Below are positions 46,815 to 54,623 of a stretch of 64,000 bases of DNA, in pieces (position 1 is the stretch's first letter; every line of letters begins with the position of its first letter). A model generated the notes under the pieces. The model saw only the letters and a program-made list of their open reading frames with translations. It ran no database searches and had not been told where the DNA came from. The position numbers were made by a program, and so were the translations under genes. This DNA comes from Actinomycetota bacterium. Lineage in GTDB: Bacteria; Actinomycetota; UBA4738; HRBIN12. The stretch lies in the NCBI GenBank assembly GCA_026003015.1, contig BPGL01000001.1:549353-613352 (forward strand), in the 5' to 3' direction.

Positions 46815-48449
46815 ATGCGACCCATCACCCAGGTAGCGGCCCAGGCCGGGATCGACCCGGATGAGCTGGAGCCCTACGGGCGGTACCGGGCCAAGGTCGA
46901 CCTCGCGATCCTCGATCGGCTGGCCGACCGCCCCGACGGCAAGCTCGTGATCACCACGGCGATCACGCCGACGAAGGCGGGCGAGGGCAAGACGACGACC
47001 TCGATCTCGCTGGCTCAGGGACTGGGCCGTCTCGGACGCCGGGTGATGCTGTGCCTGCGTGAGCCGAGCATGGGTCCGGTGTTCGGCATCAAGGGCGGGG
47101 GCACCGGCGGGGGGCGCGCCCAGATCGTTCCGATGGAAGAGATCAACCTGCACCTGAACGGCGACTTCCACGCGGTCGCCGCGGCGCACAACCTCCTCGC
47201 CGCCGCAATCGACGCCTCGATCTTCCACGGCAACCCGCTCGGGATCGACCCGCAGACGGTGTCGTGGCCGCGCACGCTCGACGTCAACGACCGGGCGCTG
47301 CGCCACACCGTGATCGGCCTCGGTGGCAAGGTCCACGGGGTGCCGCGCGAGAACGAGTTCGTGATCGTCGCGGCCTCGGAGATCATGGCGATCCTGGCCC
47401 TGGCCGACGACCTGCACGATCTCCGGGCGCGCCTGGGCCGGATCGTCGTCGCCTCGACCCACGACGGGTCGCCCGTCACCGCGGAGGACCTCCGGGTCGC
47501 CGGCGCGATGACGGTGATCATGCGCGACGCGGTGAAGCCGAACCTCGTCCAGACGCTCGAGGGGCAGCCGGTGCTGCTGCACGCCGGGCCGTTCGGGAAC
47601 ATCGCGCACGCGAACAACTCGATCATCGAGGACCGGATCGCGCTGAAGCTCGCCGACATCGTCGTGACCGAGGCGGGGTTCGCGAGCGACCTCGGGTTCC
47701 AGAAGTTCTGCGACATCGTGTGTCGGCTCGGCGGGTTCCGTCCGAGCGCCGCCGTGCTCGTGACGACCGTTCGGGCCACGAAGTCCCACGGCGGCGTTGC
47801 CTTCGAGGACCTCGGGCGCGAAGATCTCGAGGCGCTGCGACGCGGCGCGGAGAACCTCGCCGCGCACGTCGGGATCGTCCGGCGCTACGGGCTCCCCTGC
47901 GTGGTGTCGATCAACGCCTTCCCTACCGACACCCCGTCGGAGCTCGATCTGGCGCGGGAGCTCGCCGCCGCGGCCGGCGCGAGCACCGTGGTCGTGAACC
48001 GGGGGTTCGCCGAAGGCGGCGCCGGCGCGGTCGAGCTCGCCGAGGCGGTCCTTGCGGCCTGCGAGGAGCCGAACGACTTCCGCCAGCTCACTCCCGACGG
48101 CGCACCCCTCGAGGAGCAGATCGCGGCGATCGCGACCCAGCTCTACGGCGCCGACGGCGTCGACTACCTGCCCCAGGCCGTCCGCGACCTCGAGCGGATG
48201 CACGCCCTGGGCTTCGGAACCCTCCCCGTGTGCATGGCCAAGACGCACCTGTCGCTCAGCCACGACCCGACGCTCGTCAACCGTCCGTCCGGGTTCCGCC
48301 TGCCGATCCGGGGGCTCGTCCCGAGCGCCGGCGCGGGGTTCGTCGTCGCCCTGTGCGGCGATATGCAGCGGATGCCGGGGCTCGGCCGGCAGCCCAACTT
48401 CGTCCACGTCGACATCGACGACCAAGGGCAAACCGTCGGTCTGTTCTGA
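46815..48449 (+). CDS. fhs: Formate--tetrahydrofolate ligase
   Basis: Fhs interconverts formate, ATP and THF with 10-formyl-THF; in catabolic settings it runs backwards and makes ATP. The 544-aa protein has ITPTKAGEGKTTTSISLAQGL (nucleotide binding), LREPSMGPVFGIKGG, NLHLNGDFHAV, AATREL-like positions in RTLDVNDRALRHTVIG, TEAGFASDLG and the C-terminal GFGTLPVCMAKTHLSLSHDP. Length fits the family. It stands divergently next to fdhD and close to genes for THF-linked formimino and one-carbon transfer. Confidence 0.95.
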   Translation: MRPITQVAAQAGIDPDELEPYGRYRAKVDLAILDRLADRPDGKLVITTAITPTKAGEGKTTTSISLAQGLGRLGRRVMLCLREPSMGPVFGIKGGGTGGGRAQIVPMEEINLHLNGDFHAVAAAHNLLAAAIDASIFHGNPLGIDPQTVSWPRTLDVNDRALRHTVIGLGGKVHGVPRENEFVIVAASEIMAILALADDLHDLRARLGRIVVASTHDGSPVTAEDLRVAGAMTVIMRDAVKPNLVQTLEGQPVLLHAGPFGNIAHANNSIIEDRIALKLADIVVTEAGFASDLGFQKFCDIVCRLGGFRPSAAVLVTTVRATKSHGGVAFEDLGREDLEALRRGAENLAAHVGIVRRYGLPCVVSINAFPTDTPSELDLARELAAAAGASTVVVNRGFAEGGAGAVELAEAVLAACEEPNDFRQLTPDGAPLEEQIAAIATQLYGADGVDYLPQAVRDLERMHALGFGTLPVCMAKTHLSLSHDPTLVNRPSGFRLPIRGLVPSAGAGFVVALCGDMQRMPGLGRQPNFVHVDIDDQGQTVGLF

Positions 48450-48569
48450 GCGCCCGTCACCGGCTCTACCGTCGCCCCCCGCCCCCCTACCGATCCACCG
48501 GCGGGCGCCACGAACGACGCGACGTAGACGCGGATCACCCGATCGACGGCGCCTCCGACCAGCCTTTAC

Positions 48570-48588
48570 CGATCCTTAGGATCGTTCT
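48570..48588 (+). terminator. Candidate hairpin after fhs
   Basis: CGATCC-TTA-GGATCG followed by TTCTT forms a 6-bp stem with a 3-nt loop and a weak U-rich tail. It lies 120 nt after the fhs stop and 60 nt before the next start, so it could be a terminator or an operator. Confidence 0.35.
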
Positions 48589-48649
48589 TGCCGGCTCCTC
48601 ACCGGGCCTCGCCTACCGTGGGCGCAACACGGTACGAAGGAGGCCGACG

Positions 48650-49057
48650 ATGACACGACGCACGTTGCTGCTCCTCGGGGCCCTCGGACTCACCGGGCTC
48701 CTGGGTGGCGGCGCGCTCGCCCTCGCCGGGGGGCCGACCGCTCCGAGCCCCGAGTTCGAGCTGACCACGATCACGGCAACACCCACGCCAACGCCGACGC
48801 CCGAGGGCGGCGTCCCCAGCCCTACGGACACCCCGAGCCCCACCCCGACGCCCGACGACGACGCCTGGGACGACCACGGGCACGACCGGGACGACGACGC
48901 CTGGGACGACCACGGGCACGACCGGGACGACGACCGGGACGACGACCGGGACGACGACCGGGACGACGACCGGGACGACGACCGGGACGACGACGCCTGG
49001 GACGACCACGGGCACGACCGGGACGACGACCGGGACGACGACCGGGACGACGACTGA
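48650..49057 (+). CDS. Secreted Asp/Arg/His repeat protein
   Basis: The 135-aa protein has a signal peptide (TRRTLLLLGALGLTGLLGG followed by ALALAGGPTAPS), a Thr/Pro-rich linker (TPTPTPTPEGG and DTPSPTPTPDD), then about 67 residues of low-complexity repeats built from DDAWDDHGHDR and DRDD units. The strong Shine-Dalgarno GAAGGAGG (48636-48643) precedes the ATG. The repeats resemble no enzyme; clustered Asp and His could bind calcium or other cations, which is inference. No family recognised. Confidence 0.72.
   Translation: MTRRTLLLLGALGLTGLLGGGALALAGGPTAPSPEFELTTITATPTPTPTPEGGVPSPTDTPSPTPTPDDDAWDDHGHDRDDDAWDDHGHDRDDDRDDDRDDDRDDDRDDDRDDDAWDDHGHDRDDDRDDDRDDD
48854..49057 (+). repeat. Nested 12-nt and 33-nt tandem repeats in the Asp/Arg gene
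   Basis: A 12-nt unit GACGACGACCGG is repeated in blocks, and a 33-nt unit beginning GACGACGCCTGGGACGACC appears three times. All units keep the reading frame, so slippage would change protein length without disrupting the frame. Confidence 0.85.
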
Positions 49058-49109
49058 GGCGAGGAGCGCGGGCGGATCGTGTCCGGGAGCCGAAGGACGT
49101 CCGAAGGCG

Positions 49110-49751
49110 TCAGGGCCCCGAAGGGCCGAGCCTCCGATCGAACGCGGCGCTCGCGCTCTCGAGGAGCCGGTCCGCCCGCTCCCGGACCTCCTCGATCGCC
49201 AGCAGGAGCTCTCGGCGCCGGTCCTCGTCCCGGAGGGCGACCGCGTTGATCCTCACGTTCGCGAGCGCCCCGAGAACCGCTCCGTGGAGCGCGACCGCGG
49301 CGCAGTAGCCATCAGAGGCCGCCTGAGGGTTCCCGAGCGCCGTCGCGTCCTCCGCGAGCGCGAGCGTCTGCGCAGCCCGTTGCGCGAGCTCGAGCGGGAC
49401 CGAGGCCGCCTCCCCGAGCGCCTGCTGGATCGCCAGGTCGCGGGCATCACCCTGGTCACGCGGCAGTCGATAGGCCGTCATCACGCGGTCGAACGCCTCC
49501 GCGTCGCGGTCGGCCAACCGCAGGAACTCGGCCCTCGCGCGATCGGCCGCGTCGAGAAGCGACCGCATGCGGTCCTCGACGTCGGCGAAACGATTGCGCC
49601 CCAGCGTGAGGCGACCCACCATCGCGAGCAGCCCCGCGCCGGTCGCGGCGAGCAGGGCCGAAGCACCTCCCCCGCCCGGGGTGGGCGCGTCGCTGGCGAG
49701 GATCTCCAGCCAGTCCCCGATCGTTCGTTCTGCGGTCGACGGTGCGCGCAT
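49110..49751 (-). CDS. fchA: Formimino-THF cyclodeaminase / methenyl-THF cyclohydrolase (FTCD C-domain, FchA)
   Basis: This family converts 5-formimino-THF to 5,10-methenyl-THF with ammonia release, or hydrolyses methenyl-THF. The 213-aa protein is all-helical with SDAPTPGGGGASALLAATGAGLLAMVGRLT, ATALGNPQAASDGYCAAVALHGAVLGALANVRIN, the conserved family blocks. It lies 22 bp downstream of the glutamate formiminotransferase gene, so the two domains of mammalian FTCD are here separate adjacent genes. Confidence 0.9.
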   Translation of the reverse strand: MRAPSTAERTIGDWLEILASDAPTPGGGGASALLAATGAGLLAMVGRLTLGRNRFADVEDRMRSLLDAADRARAEFLRLADRDAEAFDRVMTAYRLPRDQGDARDLAIQQALGEAASVPLELAQRAAQTLALAEDATALGNPQAASDGYCAAVALHGAVLGALANVRINAVALRDEDRRRELLLAIEEVRERADRLLESASAAFDRRLGPSGP

Positions 49752-49773
49752 GGGTCCGTTCCTTCCGGGTCGT

Positions 49774-50682
49774 TCAGCCGCCGTCGGACGGTCGGTCGAG
49801 CAGGCGCTCGATCACCTGTCGGTCCGGGTCGAAGCCGACGAGACGGACGTGCTCCGCATCGCCCGGGGCGAGCGCGGCGGCGGGGACGAGTCCGACGATC
49901 TCGCTGTCGATCACCTCGACCCCGCGCTCGGAGGCGAGGCGGGTCACCTCGTCGAACGCCGACCGCACGCTCGTCTGCCCGATGTCGAGGAGGTTCATCG
50001 ACACCGTCGCGATCCCGCGGGCGTTCGCGACGAAGCCGATCGCGCGCACGGCCGGCAGGCCGCCCGTGGCCGTCCGGACGGCGGCGGCGATCCCGCGGGC
50101 GACCGCATCGTCAGGGTCGTCGAGGTAGACGTTGAACGCGACGAGGGGCGGCCGTGCGCCGACGGCGACCGCGCCGGCCCGGCCGATCACCGGCGGGCCG
50201 AGGTCGGGCAGCCGCTCGCCGCGGGCCACCGCCGCCCGGAGCCCCTCGAACTGCCCCGCGCGCACCGCCGCGAGCGAGCGACGATCCTCCCGCAACGCCG
50301 CACGCTCGTAGAGGTAGACGGGCAGATCGAGCTCGGCGGCCAGGCGCTCGCCGAACCCGCGCGCGAGCCCGATGACGTCCTCCATCTGGATCGCGCGGAT
50401 CGGGACGAACGGCACGACGTCCACAGCGCCGATCCTCGGGTGCGCGCCGCGGTGGGCCTCCATGTCGATCAGCTCCACGGCCACGGCCGCTCCGGCGAAC
50501 ACGGCCTCGGCGACCTCGTCGGGAGCGCCGAGGACGGTCGCGTCGAGCCGGTTGTGGTCGGGATCCGCGTGCACCCCGACGACGCGCACGCCGGGGCCGC
50601 GCAGCGCCGAGACGATCGCCTCGATCACGGACGCCCGTCGGCCCTCGCTCAGGTTCGGCACGGCGGCGACCACGGCGTCCAC
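49774..50682 (-). CDS. Glutamate formimidoyltransferase
   Basis: This enzyme moves the formimino group of N-formimino-L-glutamate (from histidine) to THF. The 302-aa protein has AVPNLSEGRR, HADPDHNRLDATVLG, MEAHRGAHPRIGAVDVVPFVPI, which carries the catalytic His region, and ARPPLVAFNVYLD. It matches the N-terminal domain of FTCD. Related formiminoglycine-using enzymes of purine degraders look alike, so the formimino donor is not fixed. It is the first gene before fchA and has a leaderless-type promoter. Confidence 0.93.
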   Translation of the reverse strand: MDAVVAAVPNLSEGRRASVIEAIVSALRGPGVRVVGVHADPDHNRLDATVLGAPDEVAEAVFAGAAVAVELIDMEAHRGAHPRIGAVDVVPFVPIRAIQMEDVIGLARGFGERLAAELDLPVYLYERAALREDRRSLAAVRAGQFEGLRAAVARGERLPDLGPPVIGRAGAVAVGARPPLVAFNVYLDDPDDAVARGIAAAVRTATGGLPAVRAIGFVANARGIATVSMNLLDIGQTSVRSAFDEVTRLASERGVEVIDSEIVGLVPAAALAPGDAEHVRLVGFDPDRQVIERLLDRPSDGG

Positions 50683-50688
50683 CGCGCC

Positions 50689-50694
50689 AGCCTA
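50689..50694 (-). promoter_or_regulatory. Leaderless -10 (TAGGCT) of the formimidoyltransferase-fchA pair
   Basis: TAGGCT on the minus strand is followed by 6 nt and the GTG at 50682. Confidence 0.5.
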
Positions 50695-50759
50695 CGATGC
50701 CGGCTCGGCGCCGGGGGGCGGCGCCGACGGACCGGCGTCCAAGGGCCGCGACGCCTCCC

Positions 50760-51851
50760 TCAGCTGCGAGGCCGGCGCTTGTCCGGATCGATCACCGACA
50801 GCACGTCGACCACAGCGGCGGCGCTGCCTTCGGGCGTCGCGACCTCGACCTTCGTGCCGTCCTCGGCCACCTCCCGGTCCAGGATCGCCAGGCCGAGCAC
50901 GCCCAGTCGCGGGCTGGCCGTCGGCGAGGTGGCGACGCCGACCGACCGCCCGTCGGCGCGGACCTCCGCGCCCGCCTCCGGAACGGCGTCTCCCTCGATC
51001 CTCAGGGTCTTGAAGCGCTTCGGGGGCGCCTCCCCGTAGGCCGCGAGCGCCTCGGCCGCCACGTTCTCGGTGTCCGTGCGGATGAACCGATCCAACGACA
51101 GGTCCCACGGCGACCGCTCCCCCGGCTGGTAGTCCACCGCGATGATGATCAGGCCTGCCTCGATCCGCGCGACGTCGATCGCCGATAGGCCGAACGGCAC
51201 CCCGCCCGCGGCTACGAGGGCGTCCCACACCGCCGGGGCATCGTCGTAGGCGGTCACGACCTCGTAGCCCTTCTCGCCGCTGAACCCAGTGCGGAGCACC
51301 CAGGCGGACACGCCGGCCACGCGGGTGGGCTCCGGCCAGAACCGGAAGTAGCGGAGCTGCCCCAGGTCCCGCTCCGTGAGCGGCTGGAGCGTCTCCTGCG
51401 AGGTCGGGCCCTGCACCGCGATCATCGCGAGCTCGTCGGTGCGGTGAACGATCGACGCGTCGAGCCCCTGCCCCGTCTCGAGGAACCAGTCCTCGAGCCC
51501 GGGGGTGTTGATCATCACCCAGAAGCGATCGGGGCCGAACGCGTAGACGTTGCCATCGTCGACCATCGTGCCGTTGGGGTCGACGAAGGCCCCGTAGCGC
51601 ACACCCCCGGGGGCGATCCCGGCCAGGGTGTTCGTGAACCGACGCTGGATCAATCGGGCGGCGTCGGGCCCGGTCACCTCGTACTTGCAGGTCGAGAACA
51701 GGTCCCAGATCCCGGTCGCCGTACGGATGGCCTCGTATTCGGCGATCGGGTCGCCCCCTTGGTGCATCGTCCAGGGGTAGCCGTCCTCCCAGATGATCTC
51801 GGCCCCCATCGCCTCGTGCCGCTGGTGCAGCGGCGAGCGTCGGTCGGTCAT
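50760..51851 (-). CDS. GcvT-family THF-dependent (amino)methyltransferase, paralogue 2
   Basis: The 363-aa protein has the GcvT fold: GPDAARLIQRRFTNTLAGI, RYGAFVDPNGTMVDDGNVY (the conserved Asp pair of the THF site), TGFSGEKGYEV and IDVARIEAGL (folate-binding Glu and Arg region), plus the C-terminal GCV_T_C barrel (GVATSPTASPRLGVLGLAIL). No gcvP, gcvH or lpd is present, so it is unlikely to be the glycine-cleavage T protein. Related proteins demethylate DMSP, methoxyaromatics or methylated amines. It lies 26 bp after its paralogue. Confidence 0.85.
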   Translation of the reverse strand: MTDRRSPLHQRHEAMGAEIIWEDGYPWTMHQGGDPIAEYEAIRTATGIWDLFSTCKYEVTGPDAARLIQRRFTNTLAGIAPGGVRYGAFVDPNGTMVDDGNVYAFGPDRFWVMINTPGLEDWFLETGQGLDASIVHRTDELAMIAVQGPTSQETLQPLTERDLGQLRYFRFWPEPTRVAGVSAWVLRTGFSGEKGYEVVTAYDDAPAVWDALVAAGGVPFGLSAIDVARIEAGLIIIAVDYQPGERSPWDLSLDRFIRTDTENVAAEALAAYGEAPPKRFKTLRIEGDAVPEAGAEVRADGRSVGVATSPTASPRLGVLGLAILDREVAEDGTKVEVATPEGSAAAVVDVLSVIDPDKRRPRS

Positions 51852-51877
51852 CGGCTTCGCTCCTTCCTTCGCGTCGT

Positions 51878-52972
51878 TCAACTGCGCACCTTCCGCTTGG
51901 CGGGGTCGTCGATCGCGAGCACGTCGACGGTCGCCTGCACCGTGCGCTCCCCCAACGCGACCTCGACCGCCTCGCCGTCGCGCGCCACGTCGGTACGCAG
52001 GATCGCGAGGCCGATCGGGCCGTACCGCGGGCTCACGGCGGGCGAGGTCAGCACGCCAACCGGCTCGCCCTCGCGGGTGACGGCCGCGCCGTACTCGGGC
52101 AGATCCCCCTCGGGGAGCCGCAGCGTCTTGAGGCGATTCGGCGGGTCCTGCGCGATCTCGCGCAGCGCCTCCTTCCCCATGAACTCTCCCGCGGCGTCGA
52201 GCTTGACGACGCCGTCCAGGCCGACGTCGTAAGGCGAGCGCTGATGCGGCTCGTAGTCGTAGTCGGTGACGATCATGCCCGCCTCGACCCGGATCGGCTC
52301 GATCACGTCGACGCCGTACGGCGTTGCGCCGGCGGCCTCGACGGCCTCCCACACGGTGAGGGCATGCTCGGGCCGCAGGAACACCTCGTAGCCGAGTTCG
52401 CCGCTGAACCCCGTGCGCGAGAGCCACACCGGAGCGCCGCCGAAGCTGATCGGTTCGGGGAAGAACGTGAAGTATCGGAGTTCCTCGACCGGCGCGTCGG
52501 TGAGCGAACGAACGAGCTCTCGGCTCCGCGGCCCCTGGATCTGCATGCTCGGCAGCTCCGGCGCGATGTAGGCGATCTGGACGTCGAGCCCCTTCGCGGC
52601 CTCGAGGAAGTACTCGAGCCGATCGTTGCCGTTCGTGCATACCCACAGATGGTCGGCCGCATGGCGGAAGACCGTGCCGTCGTCGACGAGCATCCCTCGT
52701 TCGTCCACGAATCCGCCGTAGCGGACCTGCCCGTCGCGCATCCCGAGGACGTCGTTCGTGTGCACGCGCTGTGCGGCCTCGAGGGCGTCGGCCCCGCGGA
52801 ACTCCCACTTGTTGAGCGGGGACAGGTCCCACATCCCGACGCCCTCGCGGATCGCGCGGTACTCCGCCTCCACGTCGCCGAAGTTCGTCGCCCACCACCA
52901 GCCGGCCTCCTCCATGAAGCCGGCGGCTTTCGTCGAGGTGATCGGGTGGAACGCGGTGTGCCTGCTCGTCAC
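51878..52972 (-). CDS. GcvT-family THF-dependent (amino)methyltransferase, paralogue 1
   Basis: The 364-aa protein shares the whole domain plan of its downstream neighbour: GVGMWDLSPLNKWEFRGADAL, RYGGFVDERGMLVDDGTVF, RTGFSGELGYEVF, VIEPIRVEAGMIV and the C-terminal VGVLTSPAVSPRYGPIGLAIL. The two are diverged paralogues, so they may act on different substrates or form a heteromer. The GTG at 52972 follows GGAGGGGGAG. It leads the two-gene operon and has a palindrome-containing promoter. Substrate unknown; donation of CH2 or CH3 groups to THF is inferred from family and context. Confidence 0.85.
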   Translation of the reverse strand: MTSRHTAFHPITSTKAAGFMEEAGWWWATNFGDVEAEYRAIREGVGMWDLSPLNKWEFRGADALEAAQRVHTNDVLGMRDGQVRYGGFVDERGMLVDDGTVFRHAADHLWVCTNGNDRLEYFLEAAKGLDVQIAYIAPELPSMQIQGPRSRELVRSLTDAPVEELRYFTFFPEPISFGGAPVWLSRTGFSGELGYEVFLRPEHALTVWEAVEAAGATPYGVDVIEPIRVEAGMIVTDYDYEPHQRSPYDVGLDGVVKLDAAGEFMGKEALREIAQDPPNRLKTLRLPEGDLPEYGAAVTREGEPVGVLTSPAVSPRYGPIGLAILRTDVARDGEAVEVALGERTVQATVDVLAIDDPAKRKVRS

Positions 52973-53028
52973 GGCTCCCCCTCCCGGGTTCGCGGGTCGG
53001 TCGCGCGGACGACGCCGTCCGCCCCCGG

Positions 53029-53058
53029 GTTGTACCGCATCCTTGAACCGGCGTTCAA
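53029..53058 (-). promoter_or_regulatory. Promoter of the GcvT pair with palindromic operator
   Basis: On the minus strand TTGAAC (53053-53058) and TACAAC (53029-53034) form a -35/-10 pair with 18-bp spacing. The -35 is one arm of a perfect inverted repeat TTGAAC-N4-GTTCAA (53043-53058), which suggests control by a dimeric regulator. Confidence 0.5.
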
Positions 53059-53648
53059 CCCGTCGAGAGGGCGCAGCGGAGCACCCGGCGCTCCGTCACG
53101 ATCAGGTCCACGCGGCCGTCGTCGGGGCCCTCGGGGACCGTCTCGACGACCTGCAGGTCGAACGCCAGGGCGATCCGTGGCACCCCGACCCGGAGGCGCC
53201 GCGTGAACCGGTCGTAGTACCCCCCGCCGTAGCCGACGCGACCTCCGCGCGGGTCGAAGGCCACGCCGGGAACCGCGACCGCGTCGATCGTGCCCGGATC
53301 CACCGGCTCGACGCCGATCGGCTCGAGGGCCCCGAACGCGGTCCGGCGCATCGGCCCGGCGGGACTCCAGGGCACGGCCTCGATCTCCCCGCCCGCCAGG
53401 CGCGGCACGAGGGGCTCCGCCCCCCGCTCGCGCAGCGCCTCGAGGAGCCCGCCGGTCGGTACCTCCGAGCCGAAGGAGACGAACGCCATCACCCGCCGTG
53501 CTCCCTCCAGCTCCGGCAGATCGAGGAACGCCCGGACGATCGCCGCCGCGGCACGGGCGCGCTCGCTCGGCGGGATCGCGTCGCGGCGCTCGAGCACCGC
53601 GCGGCGGAGCGCTCGCTTGGCCGCGCCGAGGTCGTCCGCTCCCGTCAC
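53055..53648 (-). CDS. 5-formyltetrahydrofolate cyclo-ligase
   Basis: This ATP-dependent enzyme converts 5-formyl-THF to 5,10-methenyl-THF. The 197-aa protein has AKRALRRAVLERRDAIP at the start, VMAFVSFGSEVPTGGLL, AVPGVAFDPRGGRVGYGGGYYDRF (the family signature) and a C-terminal DLIVTERRVL. The GTG at 53648 overlaps the stop of the luciferase-like oxidoreductase gene (GTGA). It fits the folate one-carbon theme of the region. Confidence 0.93.
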   Translation of the reverse strand: MTGADDLGAAKRALRRAVLERRDAIPPSERARAAAAIVRAFLDLPELEGARRVMAFVSFGSEVPTGGLLEALRERGAEPLVPRLAGGEIEAVPWSPAGPMRRTAFGALEPIGVEPVDPGTIDAVAVPGVAFDPRGGRVGYGGGYYDRFTRRLRVGVPRIALAFDLQVVETVPEGPDDGRVDLIVTERRVLRCALSTG

Positions 53649-54535
53649 GATCGGACCCCCCGCGCCGCTTCGGCGATCAACTCGACCCGATCAGGCGGCC
53701 CGGCCGCCAGGGCGAGGAACCAGCTCGTGCCGAGCTCGGCCAGCCGCTCGAGGAGCCCCGCCAGCTCGGCGCTCGTCCCCCGCCACAGGTCGCCGGGCAG
53801 CCCCTGCTCCGCACGCGCCCGCTCGAGCGCGGCGAGGTCGGCGCGGTCCTCGCCCACGAGGCAGATCCCCGCCCAGGTCGGCGGCACCTCGTCGGGATCG
53901 CGCCCCGCCTCGGCGCAGAGCCTGCGCAGGCGGCCGACGCGCTCGGCGAACGCGTCCAGATCGAGCCCCCAGCCGTTCCACGCGTCAGCGGCTCGCGCCG
54001 CGGCCCGCACGACGCCGTCGGAGCGACCTCCGATCCAGACCTCGGGGGACCCGGGCGGCGCGAGCGGCCCGGCGAGCGGCCCGACGTGCTCCCCGCCCGG
54101 CCAGGGCCGCCCGGCGAACAGCGCCCGCACCGCCAGGGCGGTTTCCTCGAGCGCTGCGATCCCCGCCCCTGCCGGCGGGAACGGCAGCCCGAACGTCTCG
54201 TGCTCGAGGCGGGACCGTCGGTCCCCGGCGCCGAGCCCGAGGATCGCGCGACCACCGGACATCTCGTCCAGCGCGGCCGCCTGCTTCGCGAGCAGTCCCA
54301 CCGGCCGCAGGCTCGCCCGCGTGACGAGGGGACCGACGCCGAGGCCCGGGTTGGCGGCCGCCACGGCGGCGAGCAGCGTGAACGCATCGATCGACGGACG
54401 GTCCGGGCGATCGGGCGGGTGCAGGTGGTCGGAGCAGACGACGGCGTCGTAGCCGGCCCGCGCGGCCCGCGCGGCCGCGTCGAGCGGCCGCTCGACGTCG
54501 TTCGTGAACACCGCGAGCACGAGCCCGAGCTTCAC
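53645..54535 (-). CDS. Luciferase-like (LLM class) flavin/F420-type oxidoreductase
   Basis: The 296-aa TIM-barrel protein has the LLM start KLGLVLAVFTNDVERPLDAAARAARAGYDAVVCSDH, then GPLVTRASLRPVGLLAKQAAALDEMSGGRAILGLGAGD and EVWIGGRSDGVVRAAARAADAWNGWG. These are typical of F420- or FMN-dependent enzymes. Overlap with the 5-formyl-THF cyclo-ligase gene suggests a folate-related role. Mycobacteria have LLM-type proteins proposed to act as non-canonical methylene-THF reductases, so this is one possibility. Cofactor and substrate are not provable from sequence. Confidence 0.82.
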   Translation of the reverse strand: MKLGLVLAVFTNDVERPLDAAARAARAGYDAVVCSDHLHPPDRPDRPSIDAFTLLAAVAAANPGLGVGPLVTRASLRPVGLLAKQAAALDEMSGGRAILGLGAGDRRSRLEHETFGLPFPPAGAGIAALEETALAVRALFAGRPWPGGEHVGPLAGPLAPPGSPEVWIGGRSDGVVRAAARAADAWNGWGLDLDAFAERVGRLRRLCAEAGRDPDEVPPTWAGICLVGEDRADLAALERARAEQGLPGDLWRGTSAELAGLLERLAELGTSWFLALAAGPPDRVELIAEAARGVRS

Positions 54536-54610
54536 CGCGTCTCCCTGTCGCCCGGCGATCCGTCCCCGACCCCGGCCGCCGGAGCCTAGCAGCGGGCAGC
54601 CCCCGCTTGG

Positions 54611-54616
54611 GATACT
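54611..54616 (+). promoter_or_regulatory. Leaderless -10 (GATACT) of the quinone oxidoreductase gene
   Basis: GATACT ends 7 nt before the GTG at 54624. Confidence 0.4.
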
Positions 54617-54623
54617 GCGCGAC

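Noticed and set aside
48599-49015. Minus-strand ORF rich in VVVPVV repeats
   Set aside because: It is the reverse reading of the Asp/Arg repeat array, with no signal or start context.
48854-49057. CRISPR array
   Set aside because: The repeats are contiguous coding repeats with no unique spacers of regular length.
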